Shown one piece after another: positions 8,801 to 16,975 of a stretch of 64,000 nucleotides of DNA; the first letter of the stretch is position 1; each line of letters opens with the position of its first letter. Under the pieces are notes generated by a model, which saw nothing but the letters and a program-made list of their open reading frames with translations, had not been told where the DNA came from and ran no database searches. A program made the translations under genes and the position numbers. Origin of the DNA: CAXMMR01 sp965198995 (lineage in GTDB: Bacteria > Pseudomonadota > Alphaproteobacteria > Acetobacterales > Acetobacteraceae). The stretch spans positions 2,232,001 to 2,296,000 of the forward strand of contig CBDAQG010000002.1 of assembly GCA_965198995.1 (NCBI GenBank). Reading direction: 5' to 3'.

Positions 8801-10312
8801 CCGTTGCTCACCGGCCCGCTCGGCCCGCGCCGCCGCGCCCTCCCGCTCCCGCGCCGCCTGCAACCCGGCCGCCACCGCCGCCGCCAAACGCTCACGCGCG
8901 ACCATCCGCGCCGCCGCCGCTACCTCCGCCGCCTCGCCCGCCGCCCGACCGCCCTCGCGCGCCGTCACCAGCCGCTCCCCAGCCGCCGCCGCCGCCCGCC
9001 GGCACCCCATCAGCGCCGCGTCCGCGACCAGCACCTGCCGCAGCCGCCGCTCCTCCTCGACCACCGCCGCCTGCCCCGCCGCCGCCTCCCCCGCCCGATG
9101 ACGAGCCCGCTCAACCGCCTCCCCAACCCGCAGCGCCGCCGCCTCCGCCGCCGCCAGACCACGCGCGCAACCCTCGGCATCCGCCCGCGCCGCCACCGCC
9201 GCCGCCAGCGCATCGTCCCGCCGCCGCACCGCCGCCGCCAGATGCTCCGGCAACACCGCCGCCGCCCGATCGAGAGCCTCGACCTCCGCCTCCAGCCGCG
9301 CCGCCTGCGCCGCCGCGTCGGCCTGCGCCGCCACCGCATGCGCCAGATCCTCGCCGCACTCCGCCGCCAGCCGCTCCGCCTGCGCCAGCGCCGCCCGCGC
9401 CTGCGCCTCCGCCTGCTCCAGCCCCTCGTTCTCCACCCGCCGACGCTCCAGCGCCGACCGCGCCTGCGCCTCCCGCCCACGCGGCCCAGCCACCGCCGCA
9501 CCCGCCGCCACCGCCGCCCGCGCCGCCCCGGCCGCCGCCGCCACGCTCTCCGCCGCCCGCCGACGCCCCAGCACCGCCGCCGTCCGCCGCCCGTCCAGCG
9601 CCAGCTCGCCCGCCGCAACCAGCAGCGCGAACCACTCCGCCTCCGCCTCCCGCACCAGCCCCGACAGCGCCCGATACCGCGCCGCCTGCCGCGCCTGCCG
9701 ACGCAAGCCCTCGAGCTGCGCCTCGAGCTGCCCCCGCCCGTCCTCCGCCCGCGCCAAATTCGCCTCGGCCGCCCGCAGCTTCAGCTCCGCCTCATGCCGC
9801 CTGGCATGCAGCCCGGTGATCCCCGCCGCCTCCTCCAGCACCTGCCGGCGCTCCTCCGGCCGCGCATTGATCAGCGCCGCCACCCGCCCCTGACTCACCA
9901 TCGCCGACGAGCGCGCCCCGCTCGCCAAATCGGCAAACAGCGTCTGCACGTCGCGCGCCCGCGCCTCCCGCCCCGCCACCCGGTACGAAGACCCCGCACC
10001 CCGCTCCAGCCGACGCACCACCTGCAGCTCCGCCACCCCCTCGAACGGCGGCGGCGCCCCCTCCAGCGTCAGCACCACCTCGGCCAGGTTGCGCGACGGC
10101 CGGCTGGTGGTCCCGGCAAAGATCACGTCGTCCATCTCGCCGCCGCGCATCGACCGGGCCGAGCTCTCGCCCATCACCCAGCGCAACGCCTCGACGACGT
10201 TGGACTTGCCGCAGCCATTCGGGCCGACGATGCCGGTCAGGCCCGGCAGGATCTCGACGACCGCCGCCTCGGCGAAGCTCTTGAAGCCGGCGATGCGCAG
10301 CCGGGAGAACAC
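5850..10312 (-). pseudogene. smc: Chromosome segregation ATPase SMC, frame-disrupted
   Basis: SMC condensin subunit: ABC-type head, very long Ala/Arg/Glu coiled coil and hinge; about 1,490 codons, long compared with about 1,150 in most bacteria. The start is GTG at 10312 (MFSRLRIAGFKSFAEA). Walker A is GPNGCGKSNV. The frame is broken twice. Near 6515-6540, reading shifts after ARALERNLAEG to ASDEAVGRAARKFERL. At about 6033, after Walker B (VCVLDEVDAP), some 12-13 codons are missing, including the D-loop (usually LDDAN), and reading resumes in the third frame with EDMVRDTGVRFLVVTHHQ to the stop at 5850. The signature LSGGEQAL is present. Genuine loss or sequence/assembly error cannot be told apart here. 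Confidence 0.85.
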
Positions 10313-10395
10313 AGGAAGGCCAGGGCGCTGCCCTGGACCCGTCACGCGCGAGCGTGCTTCGCACGACGGCGCCGCAGGCCCCAGACCCCCTTCCA
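10313..10395 (+). repeat. Dispersed module B, long form
   Basis: CCAGGGCGCTGCCCTGGACCC, one copy of the CACGCGCGAGCGTG hairpin unit with TTCGCACGAC, then GCCGCAGGCCCCAGACCCCC. It fills the whole gap between the dsbA-like stop and the smc GTG start, so the smc ribosome binding region lies inside repeat sequence (AAGG about 6 nt upstream). Confidence 0.85.
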
Positions 10396-11004
10396 TCAGG
10401 CAGGCTTTGCCAAAGCGGCGAAGGCGTCGAAGGTCAGCTCGCCGGGATGCGGCGTGTTGCGGAAGACGAAGGTGGGCGTGGAATCGACGCTGTACGCCTT
10501 CTCCCCGCGCTCCTGCTCGGCCAGGATCGCCGCCTTCAGCCCGCCATCCGCGATCGTCTGGTCAAACGTCGACTGCGCCATCCCCGCCAGCGCCGCCATC
10601 CTGGCCAGCGGCACCTTCGGATCGTCCTGCCCGAACGCCCAACGGTCCTGGTTCTGAAACAGCACCTCGACGAACGGCACGTAGCGCTCCGGCGGCAACG
10701 CCCGCGCCACCATCGCCGCCATCAGCGCCGTCTGATCCAGCGGAAAATCCTTGAACACGTAACGGATCTTGCCCGGGTCGATCAGCTTGCTCTGCACCTC
10801 TGGAAACACCTCGCGCGAAAACCGCGCGCAATGCGTGCAGGTCAGCGAAAACCACTCCTGCACCACAATCCCCGCAGCGGCCGGACCAAGCGCCCGGTCC
10901 GCCAGTCGCGGATCGGCCGGCCCCGCCGGCGGGTCGGCAAAGCCGCGGGTCGCAACGGCCAACGCCGGCACCGTGGCAAGCAGAAGGCGGCGGGAGATGG
11001 TCAT
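10396..11004 (-). CDS. DsbA-like thiol:disulfide oxidoreductase
   Basis: Exported thioredoxin-fold protein (202 aa). The N-terminus MTISRRLLLATVPALAVATR is a signal peptide with a twin-arginine look. The active site is CTHC in FSLTCTHCARFSREVFPEV, and the cis-Pro loop is VDSTPTFVF. It resembles the DsbA/DsbG-type proteins encoded beside smc in many alphaproteobacteria. Start at 11004 is chosen because the signal peptide begins there; a longer frame to 11061 adds unconvincing residues. Same strand and probable operon as dciA and smc. Confidence 0.9.
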   Translation of the reverse strand: MTISRRLLLATVPALAVATRGFADPPAGPADPRLADRALGPAAAGIVVQEWFSLTCTHCARFSREVFPEVQSKLIDPGKIRYVFKDFPLDQTALMAAMVARALPPERYVPFVEVLFQNQDRWAFGQDDPKVPLARMAALAGMAQSTFDQTIADGGLKAAILAEQERGEKAYSVDSTPTFVFRNTPHPGELTFDAFAALAKPA

Positions 11005-11071
11005 GGCAGTACCCTCATCAAAGCACCGTAGGCGGCGTGGTCCGGAGTCGGCCACCGCCACAGCCGCAGCG

Positions 11072-11593
11072 TCAACCCTGGCGCTCCCGGCGCGCCCGCA
11101 CCGCCCCGCCCAGCCGCCCCAACGCCTCGCGCAGCGACCCGTCCGGCAGCCCCGGCACCTCGACCGGCACCGGCGCGACGCGCGGCCGCACCAGCGGCGG
11201 CAGGCTCAGCACCTCCTGCTGAAACCGCAGCCGCTCCACCACCCGTCCGCCCAGATGCGTGTTGATCCGCTCGATCAGCGCCGTCGCGACATGCTGCAGC
11301 TCGAGCGCGACCGGCCCCTCGCAGGCCAGCGTCAGCGTCCCGGCGCTCAGCCGGCGCGGACTGCAGCGCGCCGCCAGCATCGGCCCGACAATCTCCGGCC
11401 AATCCGCCAGCACCTGCGCGCTCGCCGGCGAACGCCGCCGAAACGCCGGCCGGGTCACCCCCGGCAGCAACGCCCCCAACGGCTTCGGACCATAGGTGCT
11501 GCCCTCCCGCCAAACCCGTCCACCCGGCGTCGGTCCCGTCTTGGGCCCACCCGTAGCAGGCCCAGGCTTGTCCGGCGGCTCGCCGCTGCCCAT
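11072..11593 (-). CDS. dciA: DciA family (DUF721) protein
   Basis: DUF721/DciA domain protein (about 173 aa). DciA is the predominant bacterial replicative helicase operator, acting on DnaB loading. The domain spans about residues 45-130 (SPASAQVLADWPEIVGPMLA, SPRRLSAGTLTLACEG, ALIERINTHLGG). It has a Gly/Pro-rich N-terminus and a basic C-terminus. ATG at 11593 is used; the frame extends to 11626 but would then overlap the divergent mutY start. Assigning the helicase role to this copy is inference from the family. Confidence 0.82.
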   Translation of the reverse strand: MGSGEPPDKPGPATGGPKTGPTPGGRVWREGSTYGPKPLGALLPGVTRPAFRRRSPASAQVLADWPEIVGPMLAARCSPRRLSAGTLTLACEGPVALELQHVATALIERINTHLGGRVVERLRFQQEVLSLPPLVRPRVAPVPVEVPGLPDGSLREALGRLGGAVRARRERQG

Positions 11594-11604
11594 ACCGTCG
11601 TCCC

Positions 11605-12750
11605 GTGCCACCCGATGCCCTCCCACCCGCCGCCGACCTGCTGCGCTGGTATGATCGCCATCGCCGCCGCCTACCCTGGCGCGCCGAACCCGGCCCGGAC
11701 GGGCAGCCCCAGACCGCCGACCCCTACCATGTCTGGCTCAGCGAAATCATGCTGCAGCAGACCACCGTCGCCGCCGTCATCCCCTATTTCAACCGCTTCC
11801 TCACCCTCTTCCCCACCGTCCAGGCGCTCGCCGCCGCGCCCGAAGAGACGGTGCTGTCCGCCTGGGCCGGCCTCGGCTACTACGCCCGGGCGCGCAACCT
11901 GCACCGCTGCGCCCAGCAGGTCGCCGCCCTCGGCGCCTTCCCGCGCACGGTGCAGGCGCTGCAAACGCTGCCCGGCATCGGCCGCTACACCGCCCGCGCC
12001 GTCGCCGCCATCGCCTTCGCCGTGCCCACCGTGCCGCTCGACGGCAACGTCGAACGCGTCTGCGCCCGCCTGTTCGCCCTCGACACGCCGCTGCCCGCCG
12101 CCCGCCCGGCGCTCGCCGCCGCCGCCGACCGCCTCGGCGACAATCCGGCCGCCCGCGACCGCCCGTCCGACTTCGCCCAGGCCCTGTTCGACCTCGGCGC
12201 CACCCTCTGCACCGCCCGCCCCGCCTGCGCCCTCTGCCCCTGGCACGACCCCTGCGCCGCCCGCCGGCAAGGCGACCCGGACCGCTTCCCGCGCCGCCTC
12301 GCCAAGCCCGCCCGCCCGCAGCGCCACGGCGCCGTCTTCCACCTGACGGATGCCGAAGGCCGGCTGCTCCTGCGCCGCCGCCCGCCCCACGGCCTGCTCG
12401 GCGGCATGGCCGAGCTGCCCGGCACCGCCTGGCTCGACGCCCCCTGGAGCGAACAGCAAGCCCTCGCCGAAGCCCCGGCCGCCACCGCCTGGCGTCACGC
12501 CGGCACCGTGCGCCACGTCTTCACCCATTTCGCCCTGCTGCTCGACGTCTATGCCGGCCAAAGCCGCGGCGACCCGCTCACCGGCAGCCTCGTCCCCGCC
12601 GACGCCTTGCCCGACCAACCCCTGCCAACCCTGATGCGCCGCTGCATCACCCTGGCCGAGGCAACCCTGGCCGAGGCGACGAACTCCCGCCCGCCGCCCG
12701 CGCTTGCAGCCCGAACCGGGCGGACCCCACGGTCACGAACCCCAAGCTGA
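11605..12750 (+). CDS. mutY: A/G-specific adenine glycosylase
   Basis: Base excision repair enzyme removing adenine mispaired with 8-oxoguanine (381 aa). It shows the catalytic Glu in WLSEIMLQQTTV, helix-hairpin-helix LPGIGRYTARAV, catalytic Asp in VPLDGNVERV, and the [4Fe-4S] loop CTARPACALCPWHDPC. The C-terminal NUDIX-like recognition domain begins near residue 235 (GAVFHLTDAEGRLLLRRRP). Start is GTG at 11605, only 11 nt from the divergent dciA start, so both promoters must overlap the opposite genes or be leaderless. Confidence 0.96.
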   Translation: MPPDALPPAADLLRWYDRHRRRLPWRAEPGPDGQPQTADPYHVWLSEIMLQQTTVAAVIPYFNRFLTLFPTVQALAAAPEETVLSAWAGLGYYARARNLHRCAQQVAALGAFPRTVQALQTLPGIGRYTARAVAAIAFAVPTVPLDGNVERVCARLFALDTPLPAARPALAAAADRLGDNPAARDRPSDFAQALFDLGATLCTARPACALCPWHDPCAARRQGDPDRFPRRLAKPARPQRHGAVFHLTDAEGRLLLRRRPPHGLLGGMAELPGTAWLDAPWSEQQALAEAPAATAWRHAGTVRHVFTHFALLLDVYAGQSRGDPLTGSLVPADALPDQPLPTLMRRCITLAEATLAEATNSRPPPALAARTGRTPRSRTPS

Positions 12751-12763
12751 CGGAGCTCAGACG

Positions 12764-13201
12764 ATGCGCGCGCGATCACCCTGCCAAGCCGCCCTCCTGG
12801 CCCCCCTCCTGGCCCCCGTCCTGGCCACATGCCTCGTCGCCTCCCCTGCGCTGGCGCAGAACCTGCCCGGCCAGGGCCAGGATCGCCCCTCCACCCACAA
12901 CATCCGCAACTACACGCTGAAGAACCTCTCCGGCCAGGTGATCACCGCCGCCGAGGCGCGCTTCGCCAACGGCCAGAGCAAGTCCGTCGCCCCCGACAGC
13001 GGCATCCAGCCGCAGGAAGGCCAATCCTTCGGCGAAGACCAGAAAGCCTGCCTCACCGCCGTCACCGCCACCCTCAAGGACGGCACCAGGCTCGCCCTCG
13101 CCGACAAGCCCAACGACTGCGAGCTGTCGGTCATCATCGTCGAACCGAAATCGATCGTGGTGAACAGCTCGGCCAGCCTCAACCGCCCGCTGTCGAACTA
13201 G
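12764..13201 (+). CDS. Putative exported protein of unknown function
   Basis: 145 aa. A hydrophobic signal peptide (about residues 1-28, ending ASPALAQ) precedes a mature part with a repetitive, probably beta-rich character (NIRNYTLKNLSGQVITAAEA, VNSSASLNRPLS). Two cysteines (ACLTAV and NDCELS) could form a disulfide. I recognise no family. The ATG at 12764 is preceded by CGGAG. It lies 13 nt after mutY and 7 nt before crcB, so it may be co-transcribed with both. Confidence 0.7.
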   Translation: MRARSPCQAALLAPLLAPVLATCLVASPALAQNLPGQGQDRPSTHNIRNYTLKNLSGQVITAAEARFANGQSKSVAPDSGIQPQEGQSFGEDQKACLTAVTATLKDGTRLALADKPNDCELSVIIVEPKSIVVNSSASLNRPLSN

Positions 13202-13208
13202 GCCCCCG

Positions 13209-13559
13209 TTGATCCTCAGCCTCTGGGTCGCCCTCGGCGGTGCCATCGGCAGCCTCGCCCGCCACTGGCTGAGCGTCGCCGGCGCGGCGCTGCTCGGCCG
13301 CCGCTTCCCCTGGGCGACCCTCGGGATCAACGCCGGCGGCTCGCTGCTCATCGGCTACGCCGCCGCCCGACCAGGTCTGCCCCCCGCCGCGCGCACCGTC
13401 GTCATGGTCGGCGTCTGCGGCGGCTTCACCACCTTCTCGTCGTTCAGCCTGCAAACCTTCGACCTCATCCGCAACGGCCGCACCCTCAGCGCCGCCAGCT
13501 ACATCGCCGGCTCCGTTCTCCTGTGCCTCGCCGCCGTCGCCCTTGGGGTCATGATTTAG
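13209..13559 (+). CDS. crcB: Fluoride channel CrcB/Fluc
   Basis: Dimeric fluoride exporter of the inner membrane (116 aa, four membrane helices). Signatures: GGAIGSLARHWL in helix 1, ATLGINAGGSLLIGY with the conserved Asn, and VGVCGGFTTFSSFSLQTF, the Phe-box/Na+-site motif. The start is TTG at 13209, 7 nt after the upstream stop. No fluoride riboswitch was noticed upstream. Confidence 0.93.
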   Translation: MILSLWVALGGAIGSLARHWLSVAGAALLGRRFPWATLGINAGGSLLIGYAAARPGLPPAARTVVMVGVCGGFTTFSSFSLQTFDLIRNGRTLSAASYIAGSVLLCLAAVALGVMI

Positions 13560-13616
13560 GAAGGCGAGGGCTCTGCCCTCGACCCGCTGGGGCCTGAGGC
13601 CCCAGACCCCCATTAA
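13557..13616 (+). repeat. Dispersed module B
   Basis: AGGGCTCTGCCCT, GACCCGCTGGGGCC, TGA, GGCCCCAGACCCC: two consecutive hairpins starting at the crcB stop. Either hairpin could stall or stabilise the 3' end of the crcB transcript, but no U-tract follows. Confidence 0.85.
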
Positions 13617-13694
13617 TTTAGAAAGGCGTTCCAGCAGGCCATTTTCTGAGCATGCGCAGCATATAAATTGGCTGCGCCGCTCGTTGTCGGCTGG

Positions 13695-13815
13695 GCAGTG
13701 GCACCAAAGCCGCGGCTTTGGTGGGGTCAAGGGGCGGAGCAAGCCAAAGGGTCCGACTGCGCGACGCGCAGTTGGAAAGGCTTACGGAAGGGAAGCCCCT
13801 TGCCTTTCTTCTTTT
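13695..13815 (+). repeat. Dispersed module C with a B-type arm
   Basis: It begins with the hairpin CCAAAGCCGCGGCTTTGG (13701-13718) and GGGGTCAAGGGGC, then a module C copy (GTCCGACTGCGCGACGCGCA) whose outer arms AAGGGGC and GCCCCTT pair. It lies upstream of the SDR gene. The remaining 13617-13694 shows no clear feature. Confidence 0.75.
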
Positions 13816-13851
13816 CAGCCAGAGCTTCCCAACAGCTCCAGGAGTAGCCCC

Positions 13852-14697
13852 ATGCACCCCGCCATCGCCGCCGGCCGCGTCGCCGTCATCACCGGAGCCG
13901 CCAGCGGCATCGGCCGCGCCGCCGCCGAGCGCCTCGCCGGCCTCGGCATGCACCTCGTCCTCGCCGACCACGACGCCGAAACCCTGGAAGCCGTCGCCGG
14001 CTCGCTCCGCGCCGTCGCCGTCCCGACCGACGTCAAGGACCCGGCCGCACTCCAACGCCTGCACGACCGCGCCTACGAGGCCTATGGCGAGGTCGCGCTG
14101 CTGATGAACAACGCCGGCCGCTCCGGCAAGGGCAACCTCCTCGGCGGCCAGGACGTCAAGGCGATCCTCGACGTCAACCTCGGCGGCGTGCTCTACGGCG
14201 TGCGCTGCTTCGCCCCCTCGATGATCGCCCAAGGCACCCCGGCGCTGATCGTCAACACCGGCTCCAAGCAGGGCCTCACCCTGCCGCCCGGCAACACCGC
14301 CTACAACGTCAGCAAGGCCGCCGTCCGCGCCCTGACCGAATCGCTGGCCCACGAGCTGCGCGAGGTGCCCAACTGCCAGGTCACCGCCCACCTGCTCATC
14401 CCCGGCTTCACCTTCACCGGCATGACCAAGGCCGACCAGGGCCGCGACGGCCTCGCCCCAACCCCCACCAAGCCAGACGCCGCCTGGACGTCCGAGCAGG
14501 TCGTCGACTTCATGCTCGACGGCCTGGCCGCCGGCGACTTCTACATCCTGTGCCCCGACAACGCCGTCCCGCGCAGCCTCGACGAACGCCGCATCCTCTG
14601 GCACGCCGCCGACATCGTCGCCAACCGCCCCGCCCTGTCACGCTGGCACCCGCAGTACAAGGCGGCGTTCGAGGAGTTCATTCAGGCGAAAAAGTAA
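13852..14697 (+). CDS. Short-chain dehydrogenase/reductase
   Basis: Classical SDR (281 aa) with an NAD(P)-binding Rossmann fold. The cofactor motif is TGAASGIG (residues 15-22), followed by MNNAG, a catalytic Ser region NTGSKQG and YNVSK with the catalytic Tyr and Lys. DHDAE after beta-2 (acidic) suggests NAD(H) over NADP(H). The start ATG 13852 has AGGAG 8 nt upstream. Substrate cannot be read from sequence; the C-terminal region (SRWHPQYKAAFEEFI) is longer than in the core family. Confidence 0.9.
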   Translation: MHPAIAAGRVAVITGAASGIGRAAAERLAGLGMHLVLADHDAETLEAVAGSLRAVAVPTDVKDPAALQRLHDRAYEAYGEVALLMNNAGRSGKGNLLGGQDVKAILDVNLGGVLYGVRCFAPSMIAQGTPALIVNTGSKQGLTLPPGNTAYNVSKAAVRALTESLAHELREVPNCQVTAHLLIPGFTFTGMTKADQGRDGLAPTPTKPDAAWTSEQVVDFMLDGLAAGDFYILCPDNAVPRSLDERRILWHAADIVANRPALSRWHPQYKAAFEEFIQAKK

Positions 14698-14698
14698 G

Positions 14699-14810
14699 CA
14701 AGCACTTCTTTTTTGAAAAAAAGAAGCAAAAAACTTTTGCTCGCTTAGCAGCGCATCAAATCGGATAAAAGTTTTTTGGTTCTTTTTTTCAAAAAAGAAC
14801 CGCTTCCTTA
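14699..14810 (-). repeat. AT-rich double-hairpin element, copy 1
   Basis: Minus-strand orientation. Right-hand hairpin GGTTCTTTTTTTC/GAAC, left-hand CTTCTTTTTTGAAAAAAAG, with inner arms AAAAAACTTTT and AAAAGTTTTTT around a variable centre of about 30 nt. It sits between the convergent SDR and tadA genes and ends at the tadA stop codon. It is strikingly A/T-rich in a high-GC genome. Confidence 0.92.
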
Positions 14811-15239
14811 ACGTAGCTTTTTAAAAAACTTACTCAGCAGCGCTGCCGCTTCGCGTTCGCGCACGCCGCCGACGATCTCCGGGCGATGCAGGCAGCCAGG
14901 CGCGTCGAAGACGCGCGGGCCGTGCTCGACACCGCCGCCCTTCGGGTCATAGGCGCCGAAGACGATCGTTCCGACACGGAAATGCACCGCCGCCGCCGCA
15001 CACATCGGGCAGGGCTCCAGCGAAACGATCAGCGTGCAGCCGACCAAACGCGGCGAGCCCAGCGCCTGCGCAGCAGCGCGCATGACCAGCATTTCGGCAT
15101 GCGCCGAAGCATCGCGCCGGGCCTCGGTCTCGTTGCCCGCCGCCGCGAGCACATGCCCCTCGGGCGCGAGCAAGACGGCCCCAACCGGCACCTCTCCCCG
15201 CTCCGCCGCAAGTCGGGCCTGCTGAAGGGCACGCTCCAT
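14808..15239 (-). CDS. tadA: tRNA adenosine(34) deaminase
   Basis: Zinc-dependent deaminase making inosine at the wobble position of tRNA-Arg(ACG); essential in most bacteria. 143 aa. Zinc site and catalytic Glu: HAEM (DASAHAEMLVM) and PCPMC (SLEPCPMCAAA). GAYDPKGGG and the lysine-rich tail KFFKKLR are typical. The stop lies at the edge of an AT-rich repeat. A CMP/guanine deaminase is a less likely alternative. Confidence 0.93.
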   Translation of the reverse strand: MERALQQARLAAERGEVPVGAVLLAPEGHVLAAAGNETEARRDASAHAEMLVMRAAAQALGSPRLVGCTLIVSLEPCPMCAAAAVHFRVGTIVFGAYDPKGGGVEHGPRVFDAPGCLHRPEIVGGVREREAAALLSKFFKKLR

Positions 15240-15322
15240 GTATCGGGGGTCTGGGGCCTCAGGCCCCAGCGGGTCAAGGGCAGAGCCCTTGCCTTGCTTC
15301 TGCCTTGCCTTAGCTTGCTTCG
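15240..15322 (-). repeat. Dispersed module B, reverse orientation
   Basis: GGGGTCTGGGGCC, TCA, GGCCCCAGCGGGTC, AAGGGCAGAGCCCTTGCCTT, followed by short CTTGC(C/T)T repeats. It fills the divergent gap between the 5' ends of tadA and the amidotransferase gene, so transcripts of both must start within or across it. Confidence 0.85.
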
Positions 15323-16030
15323 ATGCGCCCCGTTATCGGCATCACCTTGGATAGCGAACCGCCGGGCGGATACTCCAAGTTCCCCTGGTATGCCGTGCGC
15401 GCCAACTACGCTGATGCGGTGGCGGCGTGTGGCGGCCTGCCGCTGGCTTTGCCGCACCACGCCGCGCTGGCGGACGAGTATCTCGACCGGCTTGATGCGC
15501 TGATCGTCACCGGCGGCGCCTTCGACGTCGATCCGCTGCTGTATGGCGAGGGCGAGCGGCACGGCAGCGTGTCGCTCAAGCAGGGCCGCACGGCTGCCGA
15601 GTTGGCGTTGCTGCGCGGGGCCTTGGCGCGTGACCTGCCGGTGCTCGGCATTTGCGGCGGCGAGCAGTTGCTGGCGGTGGCGCTGGGCGGCACGCTGATT
15701 CAACACATTCCGGACAGCGTGGCGGACCCGCTGGCGCATGAGCAGCCGAACCCGCGCGACGAGCCGGGCCACGTCGTGGCGCTGACGCCGGGCAGCCGTC
15801 TGGCGGCGGTGGTGGGCGCGGCGACGATGTCGGTGAACTCGTCGCACCACCAGGCGGTGCGTGATCCTGGGCTCGCCTGCATCAACGCGGTGGCGCCGGA
15901 CGGCGTGGTCGAGGGCATCGAGGATCCGGGCCGCCGGTTCTGCCTCGGCGTGCAGTGGCATCCCGAGTTCCTGATCGACCCGGGCGACCGGCGGCTGTTC
16001 GAGGCGCTGGTGGCGGCCGCGCGCCGGTGA
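15323..16030 (+). CDS. Class I glutamine amidotransferase-like hydrolase (peptidase C26)
   Basis: 235 aa, PuuD/gamma-glutamyl-GABA hydrolase-like. Catalytic Cys in LGICGGEQLLAVALGG, and His-Glu in LGVQWHPEF. PVIGITLDSE at the N-terminus and IVTGGAFDVDPLLYGE match this family. The usual role is hydrolysis of gamma-glutamyl amides in polyamine breakdown, but no puu genes are nearby, so the substrate is open. Its TGA overlaps the GTG start of the next gene. Confidence 0.85.
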   Translation: MRPVIGITLDSEPPGGYSKFPWYAVRANYADAVAACGGLPLALPHHAALADEYLDRLDALIVTGGAFDVDPLLYGEGERHGSVSLKQGRTAAELALLRGALARDLPVLGICGGEQLLAVALGGTLIQHIPDSVADPLAHEQPNPRDEPGHVVALTPGSRLAAVVGAATMSVNSSHHQAVRDPGLACINAVAPDGVVEGIEDPGRRFCLGVQWHPEFLIDPGDRRLFEALVAAARR

Positions 16031-16776
16031 CGGACGAGGCCGGGAGTGGCGCCCGCGGCGAGCGGGTGGCGAAGTATCTCGCCCGCGCCGGCGTCGCCTC
16101 GCGCCGCGACGTCGAGCGGATGATCGAGGACGGCCGGGTGCGGCTGAACGACGCCCGCGTCACCCACCCGGCCACCTTCGTCACCGACGCCGACGTGGTG
16201 CAGGTCGACAACGCGGTGGTCGCCGCCCCCGGCCGCACCCGGCTGTTCCGCTACCACAAGCCCGAGGGCCTGGTGACGACCCACAAGGACCCGGAGGGCC
16301 GACCGACGGTGTTCGACAGGATGCCGCCCGGCCTGCCGCGGGTGATCAGCGTCGGCCGCCTCGACCTCAACTCCGAGGGCCTGCTGCTGCTGACCAATGA
16401 CGGCGCGCTCGCCCGCCAGCTCGAGCTGCCGTCCAACGGCTGGATCCGCCGCTACCGCGTCCGCGTGCACGGCATGGTCGACGAGCGCCACCTGCGCCTG
16501 CTCGCCGAGGGGGTGACGGTCGACGGCGTCAGCTACGGCCCCATCGAGGCGGGGCTCGACAGCTACAAGGGCGCCAACGCCTGGCTCACCGTGGCGCTGC
16601 GCGAGGGCCGCAACCGCGAGGTGCGGCGGGTGATGCAGCATCTCGGCCTGCACGTGACGCGCCTGCTGCGCACCGCCTACGGCCCGTTCCAGCTCGGCAA
16701 TCTGACCCGCGGCAGCCTGGAGGAGGTGCCGCCCAAGGTGCTGCGCGAGCAGGTCAAGGCCAGGCCGGCCCAGTGA
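16027..16776 (+). CDS. rluB: rRNA pseudouridine synthase, RsuA/RluB family
   Basis: 249 aa. An N-terminal S4 RNA-binding domain (KYLARAGVASRRDVERMIED) precedes the RsuA-type catalytic domain with the catalytic Asp in SVGRLDLNSEGLLLLTNDG. VALREGRNREVRRVMQHLGL is typical for RluB/RsuA. Start GTG 16027 overlaps the upstream stop (GTGA). RluB (23S U2605) is favoured over RsuA/RluE by the full S4 domain and the neighbouring rsmD, but this is inference. Confidence 0.88.
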   Translation: MTDEAGSGARGERVAKYLARAGVASRRDVERMIEDGRVRLNDARVTHPATFVTDADVVQVDNAVVAAPGRTRLFRYHKPEGLVTTHKDPEGRPTVFDRMPPGLPRVISVGRLDLNSEGLLLLTNDGALARQLELPSNGWIRRYRVRVHGMVDERHLRLLAEGVTVDGVSYGPIEAGLDSYKGANAWLTVALREGRNREVRRVMQHLGLHVTRLLRTAYGPFQLGNLTRGSLEEVPPKVLREQVKARPAQ

Positions 16777-16863
16777 CGGCACCGCCGGCCGGGATGGGAC
16801 GACCCGCCTTGCGTGCTACGCATCTGCCTGCGGCGAGACCACCCTAGCGGCGGTCCTGGCGAT

Positions 16864-16884
16864 CTTGCCTAATGGCAAGTTTTT
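16864..16884 (+). terminator. Rho-independent terminator after rluB
   Basis: Stem CTTGCC, loop TAAT, stem GGCAAG, then TTTTT. It lies 88 nt past the rluB stop in an AT-rich gap (16777-16975) before the convergent rsmD. The rest of the gap shows nothing clear. Confidence 0.75.
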
Positions 16885-16975
16885 GCCAACCCATTAAAAA
16901 CAAACAATAAACATGGGACAAACCGCCCCAGTCCCCCGCATCCCGAGACTTCAAAAATCTTGCTGTATTTCGCCC

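Noticed and set aside
6353..10657. Very long plus-strand open frames (over 1,400 and 600 codons) opposite smc
   Set aside because: Arg/Pro/Ala-only composition from the reverse of a GC-rich coiled-coil gene; no domain, no ribosome binding site.
14699..14810. AT-rich elements as simple bidirectional terminators
   Set aside because: The T-tract stems could terminate, but one copy lies between divergent genes and another inside the rpsK-rpoA operon, so this cannot be their only role.
16777..16975. Possible tRNA or small RNA in the AT-rich gap after rluB
   Set aside because: No T-loop GGTTCRA sequence or cloverleaf; only the short terminator is supported.
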